Shown piece after piece: positions 44,404 through 55,729 of a DNA stretch of 64,000 nucleotides (position 1 is the first letter of the stretch; each line of letters starts with the position of its first letter). The translations under genes and the position numbers were made by a program. The notes under the pieces were generated by a model that was not told the origin of the DNA, ran no database searches, and saw only the letters and a program-made list of their open reading frames with translations. This stretch comes from Simmondsia chinensis (Eukaryota; Streptophyta; Magnoliopsida; Caryophyllales; Simmondsiaceae). The stretch lies in the NCBI GenBank assembly GCA_018398585.1, contig JAGTTD010000015.1:26617478-26681477 (forward strand), in the 5' to 3' direction.

Positions 44404-45829
44404 TGATACGCATGATTTTTACATATTTTATTTCCCATTTTTGTCATATATTCGGCCTCTACATATGTGTTTGGTTGTTATTTAGGTACACTTTCATGTG
44501 GAACACATCAAAGTGGACGAACAAAGAATTCTGGCAGAACCAAGCATTATTGAGGCACTTTTGAAGACTGATTGGAGAAACCCAACCATTTGTGCAGATG
44601 AAAGACCCATTGGATCATAATTTGGTGAACTGAGTATATTCCATAGCGCTTCAGTGCTTAATCAAGAAAAGGGGGTCAAAGAGCCGATCGATCAGCAGCT
44701 CCCGGTTAGGGAAACTAACCGAGAGATCGGTGCTTTTGGCCGATCGATCGGGAGGTTTGCCTGAGCTCACCGATCGATATGTATTTATTCCCGATCGATC
44801 CGGATGGTTTCGTATGGAACCCTAACTCCTCCTGCGCCTATAAATAGAGAAGGGAAAGTCAGCCTTGGGTACGCTTTTTTCTGGCCACACGTCCTCCCCT
44901 TTCTCTCAAACCCGAAGCCGCCACGAGATCTACAGGTTCTCAAAAGCTGAAGCAGAAGCGGTTGGAATATTGAGAGAATTCAGGCTCGGATTGGCATCGA
45001 CACGAAGATTGAGGGAGTTTACTCTTTTATTTATTTTACGCACAATATCTTCTTTTATATAAATTTAAGGATGTGTAAAACTTGCATGGAGGAGTAAACT
45101 TTCTTAGTTTAGGGATGAAGGGCGGGTAGCTGCCCGTATCCCAGATTTATACTATGCTTTTGATGATTGATTTAGTTATGTTATATTCGCACCCCTATGG
45201 GGAGTTTTTCATGAATGTTGGATATTCTTTGAATGTGTGCTTGTAGCCATGACTGGGTCTCTAACTTTGCAGCGATTAGTCTTGTACTTGTAGCGTAGAC
45301 CATAAAATAACAGGAATTCACGCGTGGTCAGGGTTGAGGTTGTACCCAACCCTGAACCCAATCTTTTATATAAGTTAATATTGAATTAGGAGTAACAAAG
45401 GAATTAAGTAGTGCTAATGAGATAACCTATGCTACATCTAAGGTGCTAAGATAGGTTATGCCTTTAGGCTAGTTTATTACCCTAAGCCCTAATTTATATA
45501 TTAACCCAGGCTTCGAGCTTGTAGCCTAAGTCTTTCAAATCATCGTCCTAAGTAGAATATAATGACGGGATAAGTGTTAAGCTACCCTGAATTCACTCCC
45601 TAAACCAACCTCAATTGAATTGTCGCACTCACTTTATATTCAGTTTTAGTAATTTAGCTTACAACTTATTCAAACAACAAAAAAAAACCAAAAATTCAAG
45701 CCGCTCGTTAATCAGTAAATCTAACTTGACATGAGTCCCTGTGGATACGACCCGTATACTCGACAAAGCTACGACGATCTCATACGCTTGCGAGTAAATG
45801 GTTTTAAAACACACATTTAAAACACATAA
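44404..45829 (+). repeat. 3' LTR of Athila-type Gypsy element
   Basis: Collinear with the 5' LTR from TGATACGCATGATTTTTAC, with scattered substitutions and loss of part of the CGATCGATCG cluster (44690-44810). The terminal CA is changed to AA. Confidence 0.9.
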
Positions 45830-46070
45830 TATACCTAATATAATCGTTAATGTAGATAAAATTGGGTAAATTATAGAAAATCTTTTGATTTTTATCTTAA
45901 ATAAAAACTCTCCCTCGTTTTAAAACTAAACATTTAATAGTCGGGGAGTTTTCTGTTATTTAATCAAAAGAATATTATATATTTGCAAAGTAATATCATG
46001 TGAAATCAATTTTGTAAACAAATAAATTTATAATGTGCCTATATGATACAAAATATACATTATATTTTGA

Positions 46071-46207
46071 GAGTTGTTATTATAAAGATAAAAAATTTTA
46101 TTCTCAAAGCAAAGATGTAACTTATAAATAATAAGAATCACAAAATCATCTTAAAAATTACAATCTTATTCTAACAATAATAATTTTATCATTACAATAA
46201 CATTACC
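46071..46207 (+). mobile_element. Small MITE family M1, copy 6
   Basis: Begins GAGTTGTTATTATAAAG, contains GATGTAACTTATAAATAATAAGA and ends CATTACAATAACATTACC, so both terminal repeats are clear. Confidence 0.65.
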
Positions 46208-46482
46208 TTATACTTTTTGTATGTCGGATATTTGTGAACTATACAAATTTTTTTTTTTTTTATACACTTTAAAAATTAATGTTGCTTAATTGTACATTCA
46301 ATATACAGCAGCACACCGACGTCATTCCCTATACTTCTAGGCTTGCATGCCCTTTATTATTGCTTTATTGTTTACTTATACGTCTGATATTGCTTTATTT
46401 GCCCTATTCTATATTGTTCGTGCTTTTCGGAAAACAACTTCCCTTCAAGAGCGTTTACAGTAGGACAGACTAGACAAGATAC
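46208..46482. other. Unassigned sequence
   Basis: T-run near 46247-46261 and pyrimidine-rich sequence; no recognisable gene or repeat. Confidence 0.3.
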
Positions 46483-46700
46483 CTAGCCATGATTACATAA
46501 ATCAGAGCTATGAAACTTGGCAACAACATTGGTAACCGCATTAGCCAACCTAATAATCCAAGAAAAAGAACATGAATCAAAAACCAAAGAATTCCTTTGA
46601 ATATTGACAATAATTGTCTCAATTTCCCAAGGATTCCAATCAAAATTGCCACTGATGGCTGAGATAACATCTTTACAGTCCAATTCAAACTGCACATTAC
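46483..46700 (-). pseudogene. RNase H-like fragment (RVT_3 type)
   Basis: On the minus strand the frame reads FELDCKDVISAISG, then WEIETIIVNI and CSFSWIIRLANAVTNVVAKF. This is the pattern of the plant RVT_3 RNase H domain carried by L1-type LINEs and some host-like genes. Only about 70 residues remain, without the beginning of the domain. It abuts the Copia fragment at about 46700-46706 in opposite orientation. Confidence 0.7.
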
Positions 46701-46705
46701 CATTG

Positions 46706-48945
46706 GTAACATGATGTGTTCACTCCTTTTTCAAGCCTGCATGCCTTTAAAATACTGGGTTGAAGCAGTTTCTATTGTTGCTCATATTATCAACTTGCTA
46801 CCATCCACTTCAATTAAGAAAAAGATACCTTTCCAACGCTTATATAAAACAAAAGTTAATTATAATCACCTACAGGTTTTCGGCAGTGCCTGCTATCCAA
46901 TTTTAAGTGCAACCACGCCTCAGAAGCTTGCACCGCGCTCTACCTTGTGTGTTTTCTTGGGATATCCACCAAGTCATAAAGGTTATAAATGTTTGGATCT
47001 TTCTACTAACAAAGTCATTATCTCGAGGCATGTTATTTTTGATGAAGAAAACTTTTCCTTTGCACGGTTGGGTACCTTCTCTCAAGCCACAATAGAACAC
47101 CTTCACCATGTTCTTTCACCACTGCTTGCATCATCTCCGTTCGCCGGCTTTTTCCCGCCACCTCCACTGGCCGATGCGCCTGCTGGCACCCCCATAGCAT
47201 CACTACCAGCGGTCATCCCCGCAACCCTGACACTAGCTGCACCTGCTGTTGCAGTAGGTGCTGCACCTCCAGCCGCACCGACACAAGCTCCGGTGCCTTC
47301 GTCTGGTTCTCTTCATCCCATGGTCACTCGTGCTCGAACTGGTATTATGAAACCTCTTCTCAAACCTTCTATGCTTGCTCATAATTTATTGCCCGAGGTT
47401 CCTTTTTCCCATAAGCAGGCTCTTAATGATAAAAATTGGAAGCATGCAATGCTCGATGAATTTAATGCTCTTTTTCATAATAAGACATGTGACCTCGTTC
47501 CTCCTCCTTCTCATGGTAACATTGTTGGTTCCAAGTGGGTTTATCGCATTAAGCAGACATCTACTGGTCAAGTTGAACGGTATAAAGCTTGGTTAGTTGC
47601 TTAGGGATTCACACAGCGGTATAGCATAGACTACCGTGAAACCTTTAGTCTTGTCGTTAAACCTGCGACCGTTCATACTGTCTTGTCTATTGCCACTTCT
47701 CGGCACTGGTCCATTCATCAGCTTGATGTCAAGAATGCATTCCTTAGTGCCGTTCTTTAATGAAGAGGTCTATATGAAGCAACCATCGGGTTTCATCAGC
47801 TCGCAATATCCCAATCATGTCTGTAAGCTTAACAAGTCTCTTTACGGTCTCGAATAAACTCCTCGCGCTTGGTACACCCGCTTTGCTGCCTTTCTGCATC
47901 AGTTGGGTTTTCATAGTTAGTTTGATTCCTCATTATTTGTCTTAAGTCGAGGACATGACATGGCTATATTACTGGTTTATGTTGATGATATAGTTCTTAC
48001 TGCTTCATCTACCACAGTACTGCAAAGCCTGCTTCTTTCTCTTCGATCTGAGTTTGATATGACATTTTTGGGATGCTTTAACTATTTTCTCGACATTTCA
48101 GTATCTCACTTATCCACAGGTCTCTTCTTGTCCCAACCCAAGTATGCTCATGACCTACTGGATAGGACTAATATGCTCTCTTGCAAGCCCGTTGTTACAC
48201 CCACAGATTCCAAGTCCAAACTTTCCACGGAAGATGGCGAGCTCATGTCTAATCTCACTTTGTATAGGTCTATTGTTGGTGCCCTTCAGTATCTCACTTT
48301 TACTCGTCCTGACATTTCTTATGCAGTGCAACAGGTGTATCTATTCATGCATGCTCAGCGCTCATCCCATTGGATGGTTGTTAAATGCATTCTTTGATAT
48401 ATTAAGGGCACCATTGATCATGGCTTGACTATCTCTCCCACTCGTCTGGACCAACTTGTGGCATACTCCGATGCTGACTAGACTGGATGTCCTGATACTC
48501 GTCGTTCTACATCTGGATTCTTTGTTTTTCTCGGGGGTAACATTATCTCCTGGTCCTCCAAACGACAGCCCATAGTCTCCCGTTCCAGTGCAGAGGCTGA
48601 ATATTGTGCCATTGCCAATGCCGTCTCTAAATGTTGTTGGCTCCGTTCTCTCCTTAGTGAGCTCGGCCTTTTTATTCCTTGGGCTACCTTGGTCTATTGT
48701 GATAATGTCTCTGCCATGTACTTGTCTATGAATGCTGTGCAGCATGTTCACATGAAACATATCGAGATTGACATCCATTTCGTAAGAGAACATGTTCAAA
48801 TAGGTCTAGTTCGAGTTCTTCATGTACCTTCGTCTCAACAAGTTGCAGATATCTTCACAAAGAGTCTTCCACGACAAATTTTTCTGCTTTTCAAGTCCAA
48901 CCTTCACATTCGATTATCTCCTGCTTTGGTTGAGGGGGGAAGTTA
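46706..48945 (+). pseudogene. Copia element 2, 5'-truncated integrase to RNase H
   Basis: Starts inside the integrase C-terminal region (YWVEAVSIVAHIINLLPS, SATTPQKLAPRS) and continues through an alanine/proline-rich linker, reverse transcriptase (GSKWVYRIKQ, VYVDDIVLTAS) and RNase H ([25 protein letters not shown]), ending with a stop at 48943. Breaks: in-frame TAG at 47602, frame change near 47755, stops at 47855, 48395 and about 48478. Gag, protease and 5' LTR are absent. Sequence style fits the Ale/Retrofit side of Copia, but I did not place it firmly. Confidence 0.88.
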
Positions 48946-49078
48946 GACTATATTGTATAAGTATCAATGTTGCATGTACTGAGCCCATTAGGCCTCCTTT
49001 ATGTAACTTGTATAGCCCATTCATTATTTTATAAATATACAAGAGGGCCACTGCTCTATGCACGCTCCTCATTCTTTC
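48933..49078 (+). repeat. Probable short 3' LTR of Copia element 2
   Basis: A purine tract TTGAGGGGGGAAG at 48931-48943 is followed by TTAGACTATATTG and about 130 bases with a TATA-like TTTATAAATATACAAGAGGG, as in short Copia LTRs. The leading TGT is altered and there is no partner LTR, so boundaries are approximate. Confidence 0.5.
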
Positions 49079-49299
49079 AGGCAATCTAGTCTAAACATTC
49101 AAAACATACGTTCTGAAAAATATTAAACTATAAATTTTTTTCCTCGTTAATTTTCTTATAATAATTTTTTTCGAAAATGCTGTACTCAATTTAATCATTA
49201 AATTCTATATTTATTATAGTATTTTGATAAAATATCGAGCAAATTATGGGATGAGTAGAACTAAAAACAAAAAATATGGGACGAGTGGAACTAAAAACA

Positions 49300-49793
49300 A
49301 GAAATTTTTCTAAAAATCACCTAAGTTTTAATTACAATTTCAAAAAATCACACATTTTTCTAATTTTTCAAAGTCATAACTAAATTTTTCAAAATTTTTC
49401 AATGTCACATCTTAATATTAATGCCGTTAATATCTATTAGTTTTTACTAATATGACATTTTTTTTTTTGCCAAAAGGCAAGTGCTGCATTATCCATATAT
49501 CAAACTATGACATTTAAAAGTATATTCTTTTTAAATATAAATATTATTTTTTAAAATATTACTAATTCTTAAGATATTTAAAATATTCTAAAATTATTTT
49601 AAATGTAAATTTAAAATTTTTAAATTATTTTCTCTTTTTTTAAAGCCACCTCAGCAAAAATTAATGGATATTAAAGATATTAATATTAAGGTATGATATT
49701 AAAAATTTTTTTAAAAATTTAATAGTAACTTTAAAAAATTACAAAAATCTAAATAATTTTTTAAAATTGCATCTAAAATTTAAGTAATTTTCA

Positions 49794-49796
<3 letters not shown>
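49300..49796. mobile_element. AT-rich MITE with long inverted ends
   Basis: AAAAATCACCTAAGTTTTAATTACAA on the left is matched by the reverse of AAATTGCATCTAAAATTTAAGTAATTTTC on the right, and the resemblance continues inward (CATCTTAATATTAATGCCGTT against TATTAATATTAAGGTATGA). Related to the element at 19490-20470. It is followed by an A-run of about 20. Confidence 0.65.
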
Positions 49797-49824
<28 letters not shown>

Positions 49825-49968
49825 GGGTTGATTAATGTCATCGTCCACAAAGACTTTTGAACAAGTACCCATGCGGTGCCAAACATGCCAAGTGGCCGAA
49901 CTCTTAGAAGCGTAAATTAAATAGTCTAAGTTAACTAAAGTAAAAATAAGCAAAATTTGAAAAATGTA

Positions 49969-50110
49969 GCATTACATTAATAAGAAGTTAAGAATAATAA
50001 TTTAAGCCGAAAGTTGAAACAATGAGTGCAAGCCAATTTGCATTACATTAATAAGAAGTTAAGAATAATAATTTAAGCCGAAAGTTGAAACAATGAGTGC
50101 AAACCAATCT
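49969..50110. repeat. 71-bp perfect-like tandem duplication
   Basis: GCATTACATTAATAAGAAGT begins at 49969 and again at 50040, and the following bases are the same to about 50105 apart from one or two changes (GCAAGCC against GCAAACC). The near-identity indicates a recent local duplication. Confidence 0.9.
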
Positions 50111-50901
50111 AACACACTATTTTTTTTCTTTAAATGGAAGCACTTTCTGTACATTACACGGGATTACACTAGTATAATTAAACTATGCACTTGTAAATTT
50201 AATCATTAAATATTCACACAACTAATTGCACTAACCCAATTTTGTAACTGATGCAGACCGATTTAAAGATTGGATATGCGGCCTCGAAATTCGACTACTC
50301 ATGGTGTGAAGGATAGGGTGCCTCTAGTTCGTTGATTGTCCCTAATGATGCCAGATTGAGAGGGATCGGATGAAACTTATTGATTTTGTGAATACTCGAG
50401 CAAGAACCCAAAAGTGGAACTTGTAATTTTATTGAATTGTTTCAAAATAAAATTACAGCGATCAACTCCAAACATAATCTCATAAAATTATTTCAAATAA
50501 TCAAAAGCTTTCTAAAATAAATAACTAATGCCCTATTTATATGTACTCTTCTAACCTACAAAAAAATTATAATTCTAACTATAATTAAACCTAATATAAT
50601 CATAATATAATTCAAAAATTCTAAACCTAATTACATAAATCAGTAACGAAAACCTAAATAAATCCTAGTTAAAATTAAACAAAATATCTAATTCTAATTA
50701 AACTAGAGAACCCTGATGACATCCATTGATTTGTGTAGTACGATCCAAGTCCTCAACGCTCTCGGATCGAATTTCTCCCTTTCTTGTCTTGATTGCGTTA
50801 TTTTCGTCCCTATTTGCATCAATAACGAGGGCTCAATAATCACAGTTTTAATTTTGCATGTTTTAAGTTTTTATATCCTCATACGTGTCAATATATTTAT
50901 G
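50111..50901. other. No gene recognised
   Basis: Moderately AT-rich. The segment 50255-50450 (GATGCAGACCGATTTAAAG to ACTTGTAATTTTATTGAATT) has the flavour of retroelement flank, but I cannot assign it. Confidence 0.3.
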
Positions 50902-51036
50902 GAGTTGTTATTCTCAGGGCCAAAATTGTTACTAGAGCAATGATATGATTTATAAATAATGAGAGCCACAAAATTGTTTTAAAACTTACTAACTTGCTCT
51001 GGCAATAACAATGTCACCGTAACAACAACATTAACC
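50902..51036 (+). mobile_element. Small MITE family M1, copy 7
   Basis: The best-preserved copy: GAGTTGTTATTCTCAGGGCC, TTGTTACTAGAGCAATGATA, TTTATAAATAATGAGAGCC, AAAATTGTTTTAAAA, GCTCTGGCAATAACA, ACAACAACATTAACC. Confidence 0.65.
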
Positions 51037-51507
51037 TATGTTTAAGTTAAACTAAAGTTTCTAATTGCAAAGTTTTACATGAAGCAATGATATTTCTAAC
51101 AATGATTTTATTGTCAATATGCAATAACTCAATCTTAAACAAGAACGGTTGCCACACGCTCATACAGAAGTTGACGTTGCTTCATTCAAATATGTAAAAA
51201 TAAAATAAAGGACCATGTAATCGTCTTATTATGTTAATTAATTCTTGTATTTTTATTTGTGTCAATTTAATTTCTGTATAATTTATATTATTTTACTTTA
51301 GTACTTTAGATAAATTTGAGATAAGTTATTAACGTAATTTTTAACAACAAAAGACTAAATTGACCGTGAGCAAAGTATATGGACATTTTCTATTTAAAAA
51401 AAAATCCTAAAATAAAATATCTATCTTAGTACATTTTAAATAAATAAATAATGTAATTATTTATATTTGTCAAAGTGGGGTTAAGTTTTTGACTTTAGGG
51501 GTGGGAA

Positions 51508-52319
51508 CAAGGTTGTCAAAATCGGGATTCTACATAGAATCGACGAGGGGTCAGTAGAATCGGAATCGTAGAATCGAATCGAGAATCGTAAGATTCTACT
51601 TTTTGTATGAGTAAATTATTTATATTGACAAAATTAGCATAACAATTCTTAAATATATGATAAAAAACATCAAAAAGTCCACAAGACAATAGTTTTACAA
51701 TACATTGGAAACCCAAAGGTAGGAAAAAGAGTAACATTATTCTAACATAAAACATACGCTCAAGTCTCTCAACTCATAGCACCATCAAATTCATATCCAA
51801 AATCAAAGTTATTATCTTTAATATCATTTGCAGTACTAGTGTTTGTATTTCCACCATCATTAAGAGAATCATCCCCAATGGTAGCATCATCTCCAACCAA
51901 ACCTTCCATATCAGTTGAGGCGACGATTACACTTTCAATTTCAGTACTAAAACAGTAAAACCTTCTCAAGATGTACAATTAATAGTAGATTTTTACTTCA
52001 ATAGTTAATAGAAAATATAAAATCAAAGATGCGATTAATATAAAAAGTTAGGGCTTAATATATTATACAAAAATTTAAAAAAAAAAAACACAATAAAATC
52101 GTGACTTTTATACGTGAGCACAAGCCTTTAAGTAGAATCGCATCAGAATCGCGATTCTACTTGCGATTCTACCGATTCTGATGCGATTCTACCGATTTTG
52201 CTACGATTCTACCACGATTCTACTTGAGTACGATTTTTTAACTGATTTGGATCGCTGGGGCAAAGTAAAATTATAAAATCGTACGATTTTGCGATTTAAA
52301 TCGTGATTTTAACAACCAT
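51508..52319 (-). mobile_element. hAT-like remnant with repeated GATTCTAC ends
   Basis: GGGTGGGAA flanks it on both sides (51499-51507 and 52320-52328). Ends are imperfect inverted repeats CAAGGTTGTCAAAATC and ATGGTTGTTAAAATCA, followed by GATTCTAC-rich subterminal sequence. Short minus-strand frames (51516-51755, 51769-51978) end in an Asp/Asn-rich stretch, possibly the C-terminal tail of a hAT transposase. The 8- or 9-base duplication would also allow a MULE. Confidence 0.65.
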
Positions 52320-52328
52320 GGGTGGGAA

Positions 52329-53819
52329 AAGAAGGAAAGTAGGCTGGGTGTTCAAGGGTTGAGTCTAGAACTATTACAACTCATTTCATATTTGACCTAT
52401 ATCCAATTCAGACCCACAAAACAGTAAGATAATAGTTTTGGATTGAGTCGGGTTGGATTGGGTTGAGTGAGTTATGTTGGGTGAACACATAAATAAACAT
52501 TTATTTAACTTGGGAAAATTTTAACTTAGGTATCCTAATGTTTGACCATTTATCACATAGATATTCTGACATTTTAATATATACAATAAGATACCTTGAG
52601 ATTTAAATATTTTATCATATTAGATACCTTATGTTAAAATTTGATAAATTTTATAAAAATCTGACCAATTCTATATGTAAAATGTTCATATTGTACATAA
52701 ATATGATAATGTATACGTCACATTAATGTTTTCAGCAAACATTCAACAAATTACGATAAAACATTCATTGAACGTTGATATAAATTATCTAAACATTATC
52801 GAAATTATATATACTGTTAGAATTTTTGGTAAAAAAAAATATCAAATTCTAATGAAGAGACCTCTATATTGTTTTTAAACATCAATTCAAATTTTCTAAA
52901 TTAATTATTTTTTTTAAAAGTCACGTTAGCAAAAACAAACGGAGGTTAACTCGTTACCATTAAAGCGTTACATTAAAAAAGTTTAGAAAGTTTAAATATG
53001 ATGTTAAAAAATTAAAAAATCTAGATAATTTTTAAAACCACAACTAAAATTTCGGATAAATTTCAGCCAAAAATACTCTTAACTTAAGGCAAAAAATATT
53101 TTCCATCGATGCAAACAGAACCCATCATGACATGCACTGGACCCATGTCATTCACGACCAGCAGGCCCTCCAGGTAAAAGTTGGATGGGTCACGACATGG
53201 CAGGTGCCGAGTCACAACACATGACAAGCTAAGTCGGGTTCGGCCGACAAAATATTTCTTTCCACATTTAACTCGTGAGACAAACCTTCTTCTTTTAGGT
53301 TCTGTTTGTTTCGAACAAAAATATTTTTCTTTTGGATAATTTCTCTTTCCTAAATATGGGGACCCGTTGATCTTCTTTTGTTGAAAACTTTTGTTTGTTC
53401 AGTTAAGAAAAATAACGCAGCAATCTACTTTTACATGACATACACACTTGATTATGTATAGGTTAAAATAAAATATAGAACGTTAAGTTGTGAAAAATGT
53501 TACCTATTTTGTGAAAGAAAATGTTATTCTTTCTTTTAGAGAGAGTCCGCTTCCTATTTATGGGGAAAAAAGATATTTTTTTGTTAAAGCAAAGATTGCT
53601 ATCATTTATACAATAAAATAACATAAAAACTTTTCTATCAAAAGAAACGGAGCCTCAATGAGATGCTTGATTTGAGGTTAAGGTTCAAGTTCTAACAAAT
53701 CTTCCCCTTCCTCTTCGATTGCTTCTTAGCTGCCAAAAGCATTAGAATCGTTAAAAACCAAACATAAATAAAATAATACAGCTATATAATTTATTAATTT
53801 TAGTTTCGAAGAAATAAAA
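52329..53819. other. AT-rich repeats, no gene
   Basis: Includes a relative of the repeat at 31.9 kb (52505-52790), AAAGTTTAGAAAGTTTAAAT and GTTTTTAAAACCACAACTAAAAT-type MITE sequence (52960-53060), and unassigned sequence around 53100-53700. No supported coding region. Confidence 0.45.
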
Positions 53820-54212
53820 ATAGAGCTGGAAAAATATAACCCAATCTGACCCTTTTGATCCACTACCCGACCCGACCCTAACCTGACCAAACTTGAAAAT
53901 GAATTGACCCGATCCTAAGTTGAACTTACCCAAGCTAACCAAAAACCCAAAATGACCCGATTTGTGATGACCTAAGACCTGAACTAGACACATCCTATAT
54001 GTTGAAATGACCCTAATAGAAATTCTATTTATCATAGAATCTAAATAAAATGCTTAGTTTTAGTTATAAATTTTAAGATCGAATAAATATATTATCAAAA
54101 TAACCAGATGGATCAACTTGAACACAAGGATGACCCTACCCAAGATAGACCCGACCTGAAGTTAACCTGACCTGAACCCAACCCAACCCGATTGACAGGT
54201 CTAAATAAAAGT
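53820..54212. mobile_element. Possible non-autonomous element rich in GACCCGACC motifs
   Basis: The left part carries AACCCAATCTGACCC and CTACCCGACCCGACCC; the right part carries CCCAACCCGATTGACAGGTCTA. This is the composition of a widespread plant DNA-transposon end type, but termini are not clear enough to show a duplication. Confidence 0.4.
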
Positions 54213-54381
54213 CGAGACAATCAATTTAGTTTTTTAAGCAACATAAATTTCTAAAATTTAAATGAGTAGCCAACATAATAGTTAAATTTTATACCCTTCA
54301 AATAGCTTTAAATAAATAAATGCATTTACAAATATGTTTTAAATTGTAGAAAATAAATTGATATTGCTCTAGCTCTAACAT

Positions 54382-55076
54382 TAGTGATGGCCACGGGCCG
54401 GGTTGGGTCCGGCCCGTTTGGCGGCTGGGCCGGGCCGTGGGGTCTCCAGGGCCAGGCCCGGCCCCGCTTTTTTTGACAGAATTATAAAAAAAAGTAAAAT
54501 TTAAATCATATAAAGTCATTTTTTATTAAAATTATTATAATTCATTGATAAATAATATGAGATACAAATACATTTTTTTTCAAGCACTAATAATTCTAAA
54601 TATATATGTTCAAAAAAATAATGCTAAATATATGTGATAAAATGAAATATAAAATAAGTAATAGTAAATATCTTATAAAAAGAATAATGGTAAATAAATA
54701 ACATAACAAGTATAAATATAACGCAGTTGGGGCCTAATATTTAAAAGTACAAATTTGTTTATCAAAAATACAAAGTCTGAGGTGTGGGGGGTGCGGTCGT
54801 CTTTTGACGTTGAAGAAGATGGAAGATGATGAATGTATAGAAAGAGGAGAGGATTGAAAATTTGGTGAGGAAATGGGTTGGGGAGGATTAAGTATTTATA
54901 GAAAAAAATATATAACTTTTTTTTTTTAATTTTATAGCCATTGCAACGGCTATAAACAATTAGCCGTTGCCGTTGGGGCAACGCCAGGCCTGCCCCTGCC
55001 CGGGCCCAGGCCTGGCCAGGCCGGGCCCAAAGGCCAGAATAATTTGGCCCGTGGCCCGGCCCGTTGGCCACCACTA
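54382..55076. mobile_element. hAT non-autonomous element with perfect 8-bp target duplication
   Basis: TCTAACAT is present at 54374-54381 and 55077-55084. Inverted ends are TAGTGATGGCCACGGGCCGG and TAGTGGTGGCCAACGGGCCG (read inward), with further GGGCC-rich subterminal sequence. The interior (about 54720-54960) looks like the 5' leader of an autonomous hAT element, but no transposase domain remains. Confidence 0.9.
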
Positions 55077-55308
55077 TCTAACATGCTTTAATACTTGAAA
55101 GGACTATATTGCCCTTCCGTACTCCTCTTATATCAAATAGCATATACGCATTAAATATAACTATTACTTTATATACTTACAGTGTAAATAAAATTTATTA
55201 ATTTAAAAATAATTATTTAATATAAGAAATAATTCATAAAAAAATTATTTAATATTCCTCATTAACATATACAATAGTTAAACCATAAGTCTATATACTT
55301 TACTGTAT

Positions 55309-55480
55309 GGGTCGCCTGTTTCTAACGGCATTCAAACGCCGTTAGAAACAGCGTCCAAAAGGGATGCCTTTCAGACACCGTCTCAGACGGAGGAGGTATG
55401 CCTTTAGATATGGCGTCCGAAAGATAACGGCTTTCAAACACCGTTATCCGTTCCCCTTCCTACGCCGTCTGTCACTCACT
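55309..55480. repeat. MULE terminal region with stacked hairpins
   Basis: CTGTTTCTAACGGC-ATTCAAAC-GCCGTTAGAAACAG is a perfect 14-bp stem with an 8-base loop (55316-55351). A second hairpin is GATAACGG..CCGTTATC near 55425-55450, and ACACCGTCTCAGACGGAG gives a third. The same motif series, inverted, starts at the right edge of the window (63960-64000). Confidence 0.8.
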
Positions 55481-55729
55481 ACGTGAACACTATAACCTTC
55501 CAGGTCATATGGCATCCGTAACCCTAATTCAATTAGCAACAAAATAATAAAGTGAAGTATCAAAAAAATTTAATAAAGTCACATTATTTAATATATAGAG
55601 TAATAAAGAAGAAAAAAAAATACATTGTAATAATAAATTACGAAAAATAGGTAATGTAAATTATGGTACAAAATGTGACATCGATCTACGACGAGGTTCA
55701 CCACGATGCTGTGAGGGTGAACCTTCCGT

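Noticed and set aside
50255..50720. Endogenous pararetrovirus or retroelement flank
   Set aside because: No coding motif or repeat partner in the window supports it.
51769..51978. Independent small gene
   Set aside because: Lies within a terminal-repeat-bounded element and is short and Asp/Asn-rich without a domain.
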